From: Bacillota bacterium
Lineage (GTDB): Bacteria; Bacillota; Clostridia; Christensenellales; Aristaeellaceae
Assembly (NCBI GenBank): GCA_023404345.1
Contig: JAEYCB010000068.1
Coordinates: 1 to 47,122, forward strand
Direction: 5' to 3'
DNA: 47,122 nt
The notes under the pieces were generated by a model that saw only the letters and a list, made by a program, of their open reading frames with translations, was not told the DNA's origin and made no database searches. The position numbers were made by a program, and so were the translations under genes. This document shows positions 1 to 8,078 of the stretch, one piece after another (the stretch's first letter is position 1; every line of letters begins with the position of its first letter).

Positions 1-316
1 GACAGGCCCTGCCTGGCAGCTTGAATCAGTGCGCCCCTGCGAGCATAAGTATGAGGAATCCTATTGATTTTCACAAAATGCATGTCCGCCTATGTGAATC
101 CTGCCATTTATGCGGTGTTGCCCTAAATATTCGCCTGAATTGAATCGGTTATTTTGACTATTTTAATACACGCTAGCGCCATGCCAATGCCGGGCAGGAG
201 TTAGTGGATTGCTCGTGCAAAATCGGTGTGATAAAATGCAAACGTCTGAATTTCATTGCCAAAGCAGTTAAACGCCCAAGCTGATTAAAAGTACTCTATC
301 AAATATAATAAGAAGT
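1..316. other. Non-coding stretch at the left edge
   Basis: I see no credible gene in these 316 bases: stops are frequent in all frames and no ribosome site precedes a long frame. The right end is AT-rich. It contains a TATAAT at 304-309 that could be the -10 element for the LysR gene that follows, with only a weak -35 (CTGATT at 281-286). A TTGACT at 154-159 has no matching -10. The stretch may hold the regulator's own operator, but I cannot define one. Confidence 0.5.
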
Positions 317-328
317 GTGAGGGACATC

Positions 329-1255
329 ATGGAACTAACCCAGTTGCGCTATTTTTTGCAGGTACACCGCATGAAGAATATCTGTAGTGCTTCCGCCCGG
401 CTCAACGTAACGCAGCAAGCGGTTTCCAAGCAGATTCACAAACTGGAGGACGAACTGGGCGTTGCGCTGTTTTCGAGAAACCCCCGCGGCGTGGAGGCGA
501 CGGCTTATGCGGATATGCTGGCAAAAAAAGTGCAAGAATTTTTGCCAGAGTTGGATGCTCTCGTCTGCGATATCCAGAAGCGGGACCGGGAGATTTCAGG
601 CGTCGTCCATCTTGGTGTGCAGTGCTGGCAAATGAGCGTGGCACACGGCCTGAAATATGATGTGCTTAAGGCGTTCGAGCAGGCCTACCCCCGCGTACGC
701 CTGATCTGGGAAAACAGCATCCCCGGAAGATGCCTGAGCGGCCTGCGGGAAGGCGCGCTTGATCTCGCGGTAATGGGCATCCGGGAAAATTCGGATGATC
801 TCGACCTTACGCCGTTGCGACGGACCGGATGGTATATGCTCATGGCCAAAAATCATCCTCTGGCTTCGCGGGCTATGCTGTACCTGAAGGATCTCGCCGG
901 CCAGCGGATCATCCTCTCTGGCAACGAGGCAAAGGTGCGCAGGCAGATCATTGCTATGCTGGAGGATAAAGAAAAGCCTGAATTTATTGGCGTGGAGGAT
1001 TTTATCTTTGACCTGATCGGACAGCAGATTGAGGGCAATGGCGCCATGATGCTCACCACGGAGATCACACAGGACATGTTCAACCCTGCACGCTTCGTTA
1101 TGGTTCCCCTCAGCGGCAGCCTGTGGGAGACAAAGCTGTATTTGGCAAGGTTGAAAGATATGGTCCATTCCCCTGCTGCACAGGCGTTGTATCAATTTCT
1201 TCTTGAAAAATGGTCCGATTCGTCACAACCATTTGTTTTGGATAGAGGCGAATAA
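329..1255 (+). CDS. LysR-family transcriptional regulator
   Basis: A 308-residue LysR-type regulator, the normal length for the family. Residues about 1-60 form the winged helix-turn-helix (begins MELTQLRYFLQV, with the recognition helix around NVTQQAVSKQIHKLE). Residues about 90-295 form the periplasmic-binding-protein-like effector domain that senses a small molecule. I chose ATG 329 because GTGAGGG at 317-323 makes a ribosome site; a GTG at 317 in the same frame would add four residues. It reads in the same direction as the exported flavoprotein gene 87 bases downstream, so it probably controls that gene. LysR genes beside secreted flavin reductases are common in gut Firmicutes. The inducer is unknown and may be the electron acceptor. 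Confidence 0.93.
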   Translation: MELTQLRYFLQVHRMKNICSASARLNVTQQAVSKQIHKLEDELGVALFSRNPRGVEATAYADMLAKKVQEFLPELDALVCDIQKRDREISGVVHLGVQCWQMSVAHGLKYDVLKAFEQAYPRVRLIWENSIPGRCLSGLREGALDLAVMGIRENSDDLDLTPLRRTGWYMLMAKNHPLASRAMLYLKDLAGQRIILSGNEAKVRRQIIAMLEDKEKPEFIGVEDFIFDLIGQQIEGNGAMMLTTEITQDMFNPARFVMVPLSGSLWETKLYLARLKDMVHSPAAQALYQFLLEKWSDSSQPFVLDRGE

Positions 1256-1342
1256 TTGGCGTTTTACAGGCCGTCCTCCCGAATGATAGAATGATAACAA
1301 GCCGGGCGCTCTCAAGCTCGGTCAAGGAAAGGGAGGGCAATC

Positions 1343-3688
1343 ATGAAAAAGGTTATCAGTATGCTGGTGGCTTTGTCCATGCTGCTGTGCATGGGCACGG
1401 CAGCTACGGCGGAAGCGGCCTATACGCCGGGTACCTACACAGCGACTGCTGCTGGTTTTGGTGGCGATGTCGCGGTGACCGTCACGGTGGACGAAACCGC
1501 CATTACCGATGTGAAGGTCGAGGGCGAAGATGAGACGCCGGCCATCGGCGGCGTCGCGGTCGCCAATATGCCGGCGGCCATTCTTGCGGCCGGCGGCTCC
1601 GACGTGGACGCCACCACCGGCGCCACCGTGACCAGCACGGCCATTCTGACCGCACTGGACGCCGCGCTTGCGCAGGCCTCCGGAACCGATCTGGCTGCAA
1701 AGATGGCGCCGGGCACCTATACGGCCCAGGCCTACGGCTTCCAGCAGATTTCCCCGATCACCGTAACGGTAACCGTCGATGAGACGAGCATCCAGGGCAT
1801 CGAATTTGACGGCAACCTGGACTCCGTCGCCATGATTCGTGCGGTCAACACCTACTTGCTGCCGCGCATTCTGGAAAACCAGTCCGTCGGCGTAGATGCG
1901 ATCACCGGCGCAACAGCCACCAGCAATGCCGTGCTGACCGCCGCGCGAGACTGCCTGGAGCAGGCGCTCGTGGCCGGAGGGTCCAGCGCTGCAGCCATCA
2001 CGGCCTTCCTGACGCCGGAGCCCAAAATCGAGGCAGAAGAAACCATCGATGTGGACGTGCTGGTTGTCGGCATGGGCGCGGCGGGCATTTCCGCGGCAAC
2101 GGCCGCGGCAGAAGCACAGCAGGCTGCGGGCCTCCCGGTCAGCGTTCTGGCCATCGAAAAGTCTGGCCGCTACGGCGGTACCGGCGCCTTCACCGGCGAG
2201 CCGATGTCCATCAATCCGTCCAAATACAAGCTACAATATAACGGCGGCGAGGATTACATGGACTGCGACGCATTGCTTGCGGCATGGACCGAGTATGTCG
2301 AAGGCGACGCGAAGATGGAGGTCGTTGAGAAGTTCCTGCAAAACTCCGGCGAGACGGCCGACTGGCTCTACTACGACCACGGCTTCCTCCTCAATAATCC
2401 CACCAGCGGCTTCGGCGCTAACACCTACCGCTGCAAGCAGCAGTATGTTTCTATCGCCACGGCCGAAGAAGGGCGGGACTATGGCATGGATGTTTCCGCC
2501 GGCCAGAATACGATGGTGGACCAGTACTATCAGCGCTTCGTTTCAGACTATGTGAAGCTGGGCGGCCAGTATATGCTCGAAACCGAGGGCTACGGGCTGA
2601 TTTACGATGAAGCCTCCAACCGCGTCACCGGCGTCAAGGCCAAGGGACATGACGGCACCGACTACACCATCAACGCCAAATCTGTCATCCTCTGCACCGG
2701 CGGCTTTGCCGGCAGCGAGGAGATGGAGAAGGAGTACCTGTCCCAGAACCCCTATTTCGATCATTTCGGCGACGAGCAGTGGACCATGATCGGCATGCAC
2801 GAAAACGACGGCAAGATGATTCAGGCTGCCATCGACATCGGCGCCGGAACCTATAACATCTCCGTTGTGCCGATGATTCACTTTGCCACCTCCAACATCG
2901 TCATCCACGATTATCCGGTTCATACCTTTGCGAAGGATGACCCCAACTATGCCCGCGTGCTGTGGTACGGCTGGGAACAGACCTGGTCCCTCAACGAGCT
3001 TCCCAACGCGCTGATCCTGTGCAGCGATATTCCCTGGGTAGACGCGGATGGCGAGCGCTTTGAGGCGGAGGGCGAGCTCTTTGGCTGGTGGAAGGCAGGC
3101 CCGTCCTACTGGGCGGTGTGGTCCCAGGACCAGATCGATAGCATTGCCGAAAATGGCTTCTCCAGCAACCTGTCCACGCTGGCTGCCGGCAACCAGGGCC
3201 TTATGCCCGGCAACATGCCCGTGCCGGAGATCTATGATGTGCTGGACAAACTGGTGGCCCAGGGTTACGTGGTGAAGGCCGATACCTATGAAGAATTGGC
3301 CCAGCAGATGGGCGTCGATCCGGCAACGTTTACCAAGACGATGAAGGATTATGCATCCTATTGCGAGACCGGCGTGGATGAGCAGTTCGGCAAGGCGGCT
3401 GAGAAACTCGTGGCACCGGGCAACGGTCCTTTCTACGCTCTCAAGAGCTACTCCGCAGCCTTCGCCACTAATGGCGGCCTGGACATCAACGAGAACTTTG
3501 AGGTTCTCCAGGATGACGGCGAAACCGTGATCGGCGGTCTGTGGGCTTGTGGATGCGATGCCTCCGGCGTGATGTATTCTGAGAAAAAGCCCTATGTTAC
3601 TTATGGTGGCGCCGCAATTGGCTTTGCATATACCTCCGGCCGGCTGGCTGGTAGCTATGCAGTAGATTATGCAGCCACACTGCAGTAA
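1343..3688 (+). CDS. Exported flavoprotein reductase with two FMN-binding domains and a fumarate-reductase-like FAD domain
   Basis: This 781-residue protein has a signal peptide (residues 1-24, cut near ATA-EAA), two FMN_bind domains (about 27-112 and 122-212) and a FAD-binding domain of the fumarate reductase/succinate dehydrogenase flavoprotein type (about 236-775). Each FMN domain has the ApbE attachment motif: TGATVT (Thr97) and TGATAT (Thr193). The dinucleotide motif GMGAAG is at 243-248. Such proteins take electrons outside the membrane and reduce an organic acceptor in anaerobic respiration. The segment that carries the catalytic His-Thr-Met-Gly-Gly in fumarate reductases reads FATNGG here (707-712), and the usual Asn-Arg-Leu-Gly-Gly near the C-terminus reads YVTYGG. 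Fumarate is therefore unlikely and the substrate is unknown. The ribosome site AAGGGAGGG precedes ATG 1343. The LysR gene upstream is its likely regulator. No apbE or membrane electron donor is visible nearby. Confidence 0.9.
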   Translation: MKKVISMLVALSMLLCMGTAATAEAAYTPGTYTATAAGFGGDVAVTVTVDETAITDVKVEGEDETPAIGGVAVANMPAAILAAGGSDVDATTGATVTSTAILTALDAALAQASGTDLAAKMAPGTYTAQAYGFQQISPITVTVTVDETSIQGIEFDGNLDSVAMIRAVNTYLLPRILENQSVGVDAITGATATSNAVLTAARDCLEQALVAGGSSAAAITAFLTPEPKIEAEETIDVDVLVVGMGAAGISAATAAAEAQQAAGLPVSVLAIEKSGRYGGTGAFTGEPMSINPSKYKLQYNGGEDYMDCDALLAAWTEYVEGDAKMEVVEKFLQNSGETADWLYYDHGFLLNNPTSGFGANTYRCKQQYVSIATAEEGRDYGMDVSAGQNTMVDQYYQRFVSDYVKLGGQYMLETEGYGLIYDEASNRVTGVKAKGHDGTDYTINAKSVILCTGGFAGSEEMEKEYLSQNPYFDHFGDEQWTMIGMHENDGKMIQAAIDIGAGTYNISVVPMIHFATSNIVIHDYPVHTFAKDDPNYARVLWYGWEQTWSLNELPNALILCSDIPWVDADGERFEAEGELFGWWKAGPSYWAVWSQDQIDSIAENGFSSNLSTLAAGNQGLMPGNMPVPEIYDVLDKLVAQGYVVKADTYEELAQQMGVDPATFTKTMKDYASYCETGVDEQFGKAAEKLVAPGNGPFYALKSYSAAFATNGGLDINENFEVLQDDGETVIGGLWACGCDASGVMYSEKKPYVTYGGAAIGFAYTSGRLAGSYAVDYAATLQ

Positions 3689-3755
3689 CCTTCCAAAACA
3701 GCACGTCCTCGTTCCATGAACGATCGTGCGCGTGATACACAAATTAAACAAGCAA

Positions 3756-3804
3756 ACCTCCCGGCATGAGGATGACTTTCGTCCTCCACGTCGGGAGGTC
3801 TTTT
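3756..3804 (+). terminator. Rho-independent terminator after the flavoprotein gene
   Basis: ACCTCCCG (3756-3763) pairs with CGGGAGGT (3792-3799), with a smaller inner stem GAGGA/TCCTC, followed by CTTTTC. It lies 67 bases after the stop and ends the LysR-flavoprotein unit. Confidence 0.75.
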
Positions 3805-3925
3805 CACTGCAAACTGCGAGGTATGTCAGAAGGTCACAGAAGAAGGATTTTTCCCCGGCATTCACGAACTGTCATCCTTACGGCGCTCAGCGCGTCCCTC
3901 TAATCGTGAAAGGAAGGCACAAGTC

Positions 3926-5596
3926 ATGGATTACAGACAGGAATACCAGCGCTGGCTGGAGCGCGTAACCGATGGGGAGCTTCTGGAGGAATTGAGACAC
4001 ATGGATGAAGCAGCCATTGAGGACGCCTTTTACCGCAACCTTGCTTTTGGAACCGGTGGGCTCCGCGGAGTCATTGGCGCGGGAATCAATCGCATGAACA
4101 TCTATACCGTCGCCAAAGCTTCGCAAGGGTTGGCGGACTATCTCAAAAAGCGCTTTACCGCTCCTTCCGCCGTCATTGGCTATGACAGCCGCCTTAAAAG
4201 CGACGTGTTTGCTCGGGTGGCAGCAGACGTGCTTGCTGCAAATGGCGTGAATGTCCATTTCTGGCCGCAGCTCACCCCAGTGCCTACCGTTTCCTTCGCT
4301 ACCCGATACCTTGGCGCATCCGCGGGTGTAATGATCACCGCATCCCACAATCCCGCCAAGTACAACGGCTACAAAGTCTATGGTGCAGACGGCTGCCAGG
4401 TGACCGTTGAAGCTGCCGCCGAAATTCTGGCCGAAATTGAAAAGCTGGATCTCTTTGACAGCGTAAAGAGGGCTGATTTTGATGTCTGTTTGCAGGACGG
4501 ACGGATACAGCACATTCCTGATGCAGTTCTCTCTGCCTTTCTGGAAGCAGTGAAGGAGCAATCCGTTCTCTTTGGCGAGCAAGCCCGCAAGGATATTGCC
4601 ATCGTTTACAGTCCCTTAAACGGAACGGGCTATGTTCCAGTCACTCGTGCGCTGAAGGAGCTGGGCTATACCCATGTTACTCTGGTAGAGGAACAGTGTC
4701 TGCCAGACGGTCACTTCCCCACCTGTCCCTACCCCAACCCGGAAATTCGGGAGGCAATGGAACTGGGTATGACCTATGCCAGCCGGTGCGGCGCAGACCT
4801 GCTTCTGGCTACCGACCCGGATTGTGACCGGGTCGGTGTGGCCGTCAGGGATCGCAGCGGCGAATACGTGCTGCTGTCCGGCAATGAAACGGGTATGTTG
4901 CTGCTGGATTATCTCTGCTCCCAGCGCACAAAGCATGGCAAAATGCCCGCGGCGCCGGTGATGATCAAAACCATCGTGACCACGGACATGGCGGAGCGCA
5001 TCGCTGCGCACTACGGTGTGAAAACGGTTAATGTCCTCACCGGTTTCAAATTCATCGGCGAACAGATCGGCAGGTTGGAAGCGCAGGGGCTTCGGGACAG
5101 CTATATATTCGGTTTTGAAGAAAGCTATGGCTATCTGTCCGGCCCCTATGTGCGGGACAAGGACGGCGTTGGCGCAGCTTGCCTGATCTGCGAAATGTTC
5201 AGCTGCTATGCAAGCCGGGGCGTCAGTCTGCTGGAGCGGCTCCATCAGCTGTACGACGACTATGGCTACTGCCTCAACACGCTGCACAGCTATGCTTTTG
5301 ACGGCAGCGCAGGTTTTGCCAAAATGCAGGCCGTCATGCAGGCGCTGCGCACAGGCGTCGCCTCATTTGGCGGCAGGCGGGTGATTCAACTGCTGGACTA
5401 TGCCAACGGCCTGGATGGCCTTCCGAAATCTGACGTGCTCAAATTTATTCTGGAGGGCGGCTGCACGCTGGTGGTGCGTCCCTCCGGTACGGAGCCAAAG
5501 CTGAAACTCTACCTCTCTGTCAGCGCGGAAAGCCATGAAGCTGCAGAAAGCGTAGAGGCAACGATCGTAAAAAGCGTGGAGAACTTCCTCCATTAA
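3926..5596 (+). CDS. Phospho-sugar mutase (phosphoglucomutase/phosphomannomutase family)
   Basis: A 556-residue cytoplasmic alpha-D-phosphohexomutase that moves phosphate between C1 and C6 (or C1 and C5) of a sugar through a phosphoserine. All four landmarks are present: TASHNP with the phosphoserine Ser140, the Mg-binding loop DPDCDR (297-302), the sugar-specificity loop GFEESYG (396-402) and the phosphate-binding RPSGTEPK (518 onward). The GFEES-type loop fits the PgcA-like phosphoglucomutase/phosphopentomutase-type branch found in Firmicutes. The ribosome site AAAGGAAGG precedes ATG 3926. It has its own terminators before and after, so it is a separate transcript from the transporter operon on its right, but its position there suggests a role in processing sugar phosphates. 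Glucose-1-phosphate is the safest substrate guess; pentose phosphates are possible. Confidence 0.92.
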   Translation: MDYRQEYQRWLERVTDGELLEELRHMDEAAIEDAFYRNLAFGTGGLRGVIGAGINRMNIYTVAKASQGLADYLKKRFTAPSAVIGYDSRLKSDVFARVAADVLAANGVNVHFWPQLTPVPTVSFATRYLGASAGVMITASHNPAKYNGYKVYGADGCQVTVEAAAEILAEIEKLDLFDSVKRADFDVCLQDGRIQHIPDAVLSAFLEAVKEQSVLFGEQARKDIAIVYSPLNGTGYVPVTRALKELGYTHVTLVEEQCLPDGHFPTCPYPNPEIREAMELGMTYASRCGADLLLATDPDCDRVGVAVRDRSGEYVLLSGNETGMLLLDYLCSQRTKHGKMPAAPVMIKTIVTTDMAERIAAHYGVKTVNVLTGFKFIGEQIGRLEAQGLRDSYIFGFEESYGYLSGPYVRDKDGVGAACLICEMFSCYASRGVSLLERLHQLYDDYGYCLNTLHSYAFDGSAGFAKMQAVMQALRTGVASFGGRRVIQLLDYANGLDGLPKSDVLKFILEGGCTLVVRPSGTEPKLKLYLSVSAESHEAAESVEATIVKSVENFLH

Positions 5597-5620
5597 ACGA
5601 AATAGCTTCCTCTATCTGCC

Positions 5621-5657
5621 GCCGGAAAGTCCCATTTGAGGCTTTCCGGCGTTTTTT
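5621..5657 (+). terminator. Rho-independent terminator after the phosphosugar mutase
   Basis: GCCGGAAAG (5621-5629) pairs perfectly with CTTTCCGGC (5642-5650), followed by GTTTTTT. This separates the mutase from the transporter operon. Confidence 0.85.
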
Positions 5658-5742
5658 ATTTGCCGGAAAGCCATCCGCTGCCGCCATATGCGCCTTTTCG
5701 GATTGTGGTTCACTTTTTACGACATATAAATAGAATATCCGG

Positions 5743-5771
5743 TTGAATTTCTTCCAAAACACATATATGAT
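5743..5771 (+). promoter_or_regulatory. Sigma-A-type promoter of the transporter/two-component/deoC operon
   Basis: TTGAAT (5743-5748), a 17-base spacer and TATGAT (5766-5771). The leader contains a small hairpin, GCTGTT/AACAGC (5789-5806), just before the ribosome site GAAAGGGG of the binding-protein gene. Confidence 0.65.
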
Positions 5772-5829
5772 GAACACAGATTGAATCAGCTGTTCCAAAA
5801 AACAGCAAGTGAAGAAAGGGGAATTATCC

Positions 5830-6843
5830 ATGAAGAAGCTGTTTGCTCTGTTCCTTTGTGCCGTCATGGCCCTGAGCATGACCTGCGCCACCGCCGAAAC
5901 CGCCCCTGAAGAAACCGGCAAGCTGGTTTTGTACAGCCCGCTGACCACCTCCATGATCGAAAATATGCTGGCCATGTTTGAAGCCGACACCGGCATCAAG
6001 ACCGAGTGCCTCGCCATGGGTACGGGCGACGCCCTCAAGCGCATCGCCGCTGAAAGCGAAAATCCCCAGTGCGATATTCTCTGGTCCGGCACCATCGGCA
6101 CCGTGAAAAACAGCAGCCAGTACTTCCAGGATTATACCTGTGCCAACGAGGATGCCTTCTACGAGGAATATCGCAACGTCGAGGGTAATCTGACCCGCTT
6201 TGACTGTGTGCCCTCCGTCATCATGATCAACACCGACCTCATCGGCGATATCGAAATCAACGGCTATGCCGACCTGCTCAATCCCGAACTCAAGGGCAAG
6301 ATTGTTTTTGCAGATCCTCAGGCTTCCTCTTCTTCCTTTGAGCACCTGGTCAACATGCTCTACGCTATGGGCACCGACGGCCAGCCCAACGGCTGGGACT
6401 ATGTGCGCGAGTTCTGCAAGCAGCTGCCCAATGGCTGCGTGAACAGCTCCTCCGCCGTGTACAAGGGAGTAGCCGACGGCGAATACGCTGTGGGCCTGAC
6501 CTTTGAACAGGGTGCCGCCACCTATGTATCGCAGGGCAACATCAAGGTCGTTTATATGGAAGAGGGCGTTATCATCCGTGGCGACGGCGTCTATATCGTC
6601 AAGGATTGCCCCAATCTGGACAGCGCCCGCAAGTTTGTGGACTGGCTCACCAGCTATGACGCCCAGACCTACATGAATGAAACCCAGTTCCGCCGCACCA
6701 TCCGTACCGACGTGCCCGAGACTGACGCCATGCAGAGCATGTCCACCATCAACGTGATCACGGATGATGAGACCATCGCTTCCGAAAACAAGACCGCTTG
6801 GATCGAGCAGTTCCAGGAGGCCCTGGTGGACGCCGCCGAATAA
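5830..6843 (+). CDS. ABC transporter substrate-binding protein, Fe(III)/AfuA-type family
   Basis: A 337-residue exported binding protein of the Fe(III)/thiamine/phosphosugar class. The signal peptide ends at ATA-ETA (about residue 22), and the mature part begins GKLVLYSPLT. There is no lipobox cysteine at the cleavage site. In true ferric-binding proteins a Tyr-Tyr pair binds iron in a segment following GE.A; here that place reads GEYAVGLTFEQGA, so the tyrosine pair is absent. This fits the AfuA-like members that bind hexose or heptose phosphates. The start ATG 5830 follows GAAAGGGG; an upstream in-frame GTG (5809) has no ribosome site. It is the first gene of an operon with ATPase, permease, kinase, regulator and deoC. 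Ligand assigned by inference: a phosphorylated sugar. Confidence 0.85.
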   Translation: MKKLFALFLCAVMALSMTCATAETAPEETGKLVLYSPLTTSMIENMLAMFEADTGIKTECLAMGTGDALKRIAAESENPQCDILWSGTIGTVKNSSQYFQDYTCANEDAFYEEYRNVEGNLTRFDCVPSVIMINTDLIGDIEINGYADLLNPELKGKIVFADPQASSSSFEHLVNMLYAMGTDGQPNGWDYVREFCKQLPNGCVNSSSAVYKGVADGEYAVGLTFEQGAATYVSQGNIKVVYMEEGVIIRGDGVYIVKDCPNLDSARKFVDWLTSYDAQTYMNETQFRRTIRTDVPETDAMQSMSTINVITDDETIASENKTAWIEQFQEALVDAAE

Positions 6844-6860
6844 TCCTTTCCATGCTTTTC

Positions 6861-6923
6861 AAGCTGCTGTGAATGCCGCCGGGCGGCAGGCGTAACCCTC
6901 CTGCCGCCCCTTCACAACAGCTT
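6861..6923 (+). terminator. Strong hairpin between binding-protein and ATPase genes
   Basis: Outer arms AAGCTGCTGTGAA (6861-6873) and TTCACAACAGCTT (6911-6923) pair with one mismatch, and inner arms GGGCGGCAGG (6881-6890) and CCTGCCGCCC (6900-6909) pair perfectly. Only a broken T run (CTTTCATTATT) follows. I read it as a partial terminator or RNA stabiliser that raises the level of binding-protein message over the downstream genes. Confidence 0.65.
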
Positions 6924-6953
6924 CTTTCATTATTATAGAGAGGTGTGCAACGT

Positions 6954-8078
6954 ATGAGCGTATCCATTGCTATTGACCACGTTGTCAAAAAATTCGGTGA
7001 TAACATCATCATTCCCGATTTGACTGCCAACATCAAAAACGGCGAGCTTTTCACGCTGCTGGGACCCTCCGGCTGCGGCAAAACCACGCTGCTGCGCATG
7101 ATTGCGGGCTTTAACTCCATAGAAGGCGGCACCATTGCCTTTGGCGATCAGGTCATCAACGATGTGCCCGCCTACAAGCGCAACATCGGTATGGTGTTCC
7201 AAAGTTACGCCATCTTCCCCCATCTGACCGTGCGCAGGAATGTCGAATACGGCCTCCGGCTTCGCAATGTGCCCAAGGATGAAATGAAAAAGCGCACCGA
7301 TGAAATGCTCTCCCTTGTGCATATCGACGAATATCAGGATCGTCTGCCTGAGCGCCTTTCCGGCGGCCAGCAGCAGCGCGTAGCACTGGCACGCGCCATC
7401 GTCATTCACCCGCAGGTACTGCTCATGGACGAACCGCTGTCTAACCTCGATGCCAAGCTTCGCATTGAAATGCGCAGTGTAATCCACGATATTCAGCGCC
7501 AGGTGGGTATTACCACCGTTTACGTAACGCACGACCAGGAGGAGGCACTGGCCATCTCCGACCGTATCGCGGTGATGAACAAGGGCGTCATCCAGCAGAT
7601 CGGTACGCCGCAGCATATCTACAGCCGTCCGGCGAATGTGTTTGTGGCCACCTTCATCGGCCATTCCAACCTGTTCTATGCTACCCTGTCCAAAAAGGAT
7701 GGACAGACCGAGCTGTGCTTCCCCAGCGGTTACCGCCTGCCCATGACCACCCTGTCCGACGAGTGCACGGACGGTCAGAAGGTCGTGGTGGGGGTTCGTC
7801 CGGAAGAATTCTCTGTTTCCTCCGAGGGGCTCACGTGCGAGGTGCTCAACCGTACTTTCCTGGGACGTTACAGCAACTACTTCCTGCATTTTGCCGACGG
7901 CATGTGCGTGCCCGACCAGCCCAGCATTGAATTTTCTCAGGATCTTGGCCATACACAAACGCTGTATCAGCCTGGCGACAGCCTGACCCTGCGTCCCAAC
8001 CCCGACAAGATCAACGTCTTTACGGCGGATATGGAAAAGAGCCTTCTCAAGGATGTGATTCGCTATGAGCAAGCGTAA
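6954..8078 (+). CDS. ABC transporter ATP-binding protein (FbpC/AfuC/PotA-like)
   Basis: A 374-residue ATPase that powers the importer. It has Walker A GPSGCGKTT near residue 40, the Q loop (FQSYAIFPHLTV), the signature LSGGQQQRVALARA, Walker B LLMDEPLSNLD, the H loop THDQEEAL, and a C-terminal TOBE-like domain (about 240-370) as in the MOI/CUT1-like subfamily. I chose ATG 6954 because GAGAGGTG lies just upstream; the in-frame GTG at 6945 overlaps that site. The 3' end overlaps the permease gene by 14 bases, which implies translational coupling. The TOBE region could bind a regulatory ligand, but no such site can be named from sequence. Confidence 0.93.
   Translation: MSVSIAIDHVVKKFGDNIIIPDLTANIKNGELFTLLGPSGCGKTTLLRMIAGFNSIEGGTIAFGDQVINDVPAYKRNIGMVFQSYAIFPHLTVRRNVEYGLRLRNVPKDEMKKRTDEMLSLVHIDEYQDRLPERLSGGQQQRVALARAIVIHPQVLLMDEPLSNLDAKLRIEMRSVIHDIQRQVGITTVYVTHDQEEALAISDRIAVMNKGVIQQIGTPQHIYSRPANVFVATFIGHSNLFYATLSKKDGQTELCFPSGYRLPMTTLSDECTDGQKVVVGVRPEEFSVSSEGLTCEVLNRTFLGRYSNYFLHFADGMCVPDQPSIEFSQDLGHTQTLYQPGDSLTLRPNPDKINVFTADMEKSLLKDVIRYEQA

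Noticed and set aside
1343..3688. Classical fumarate reductase
   Set aside because: The His and Arg segments that bind the dicarboxylate do not match by eye.
2543..3865. Long open frame on the minus strand opposite the flavoprotein gene
   Set aside because: It is antisense to a gene with strong motifs, its translation has no recognisable domain, and its openness comes from the codon bias of the real gene.
3926..5596. Phosphosugar mutase as first gene of the transporter operon
   Set aside because: A perfect terminator (5621-5657) and a new promoter (5743-5771) lie between them.
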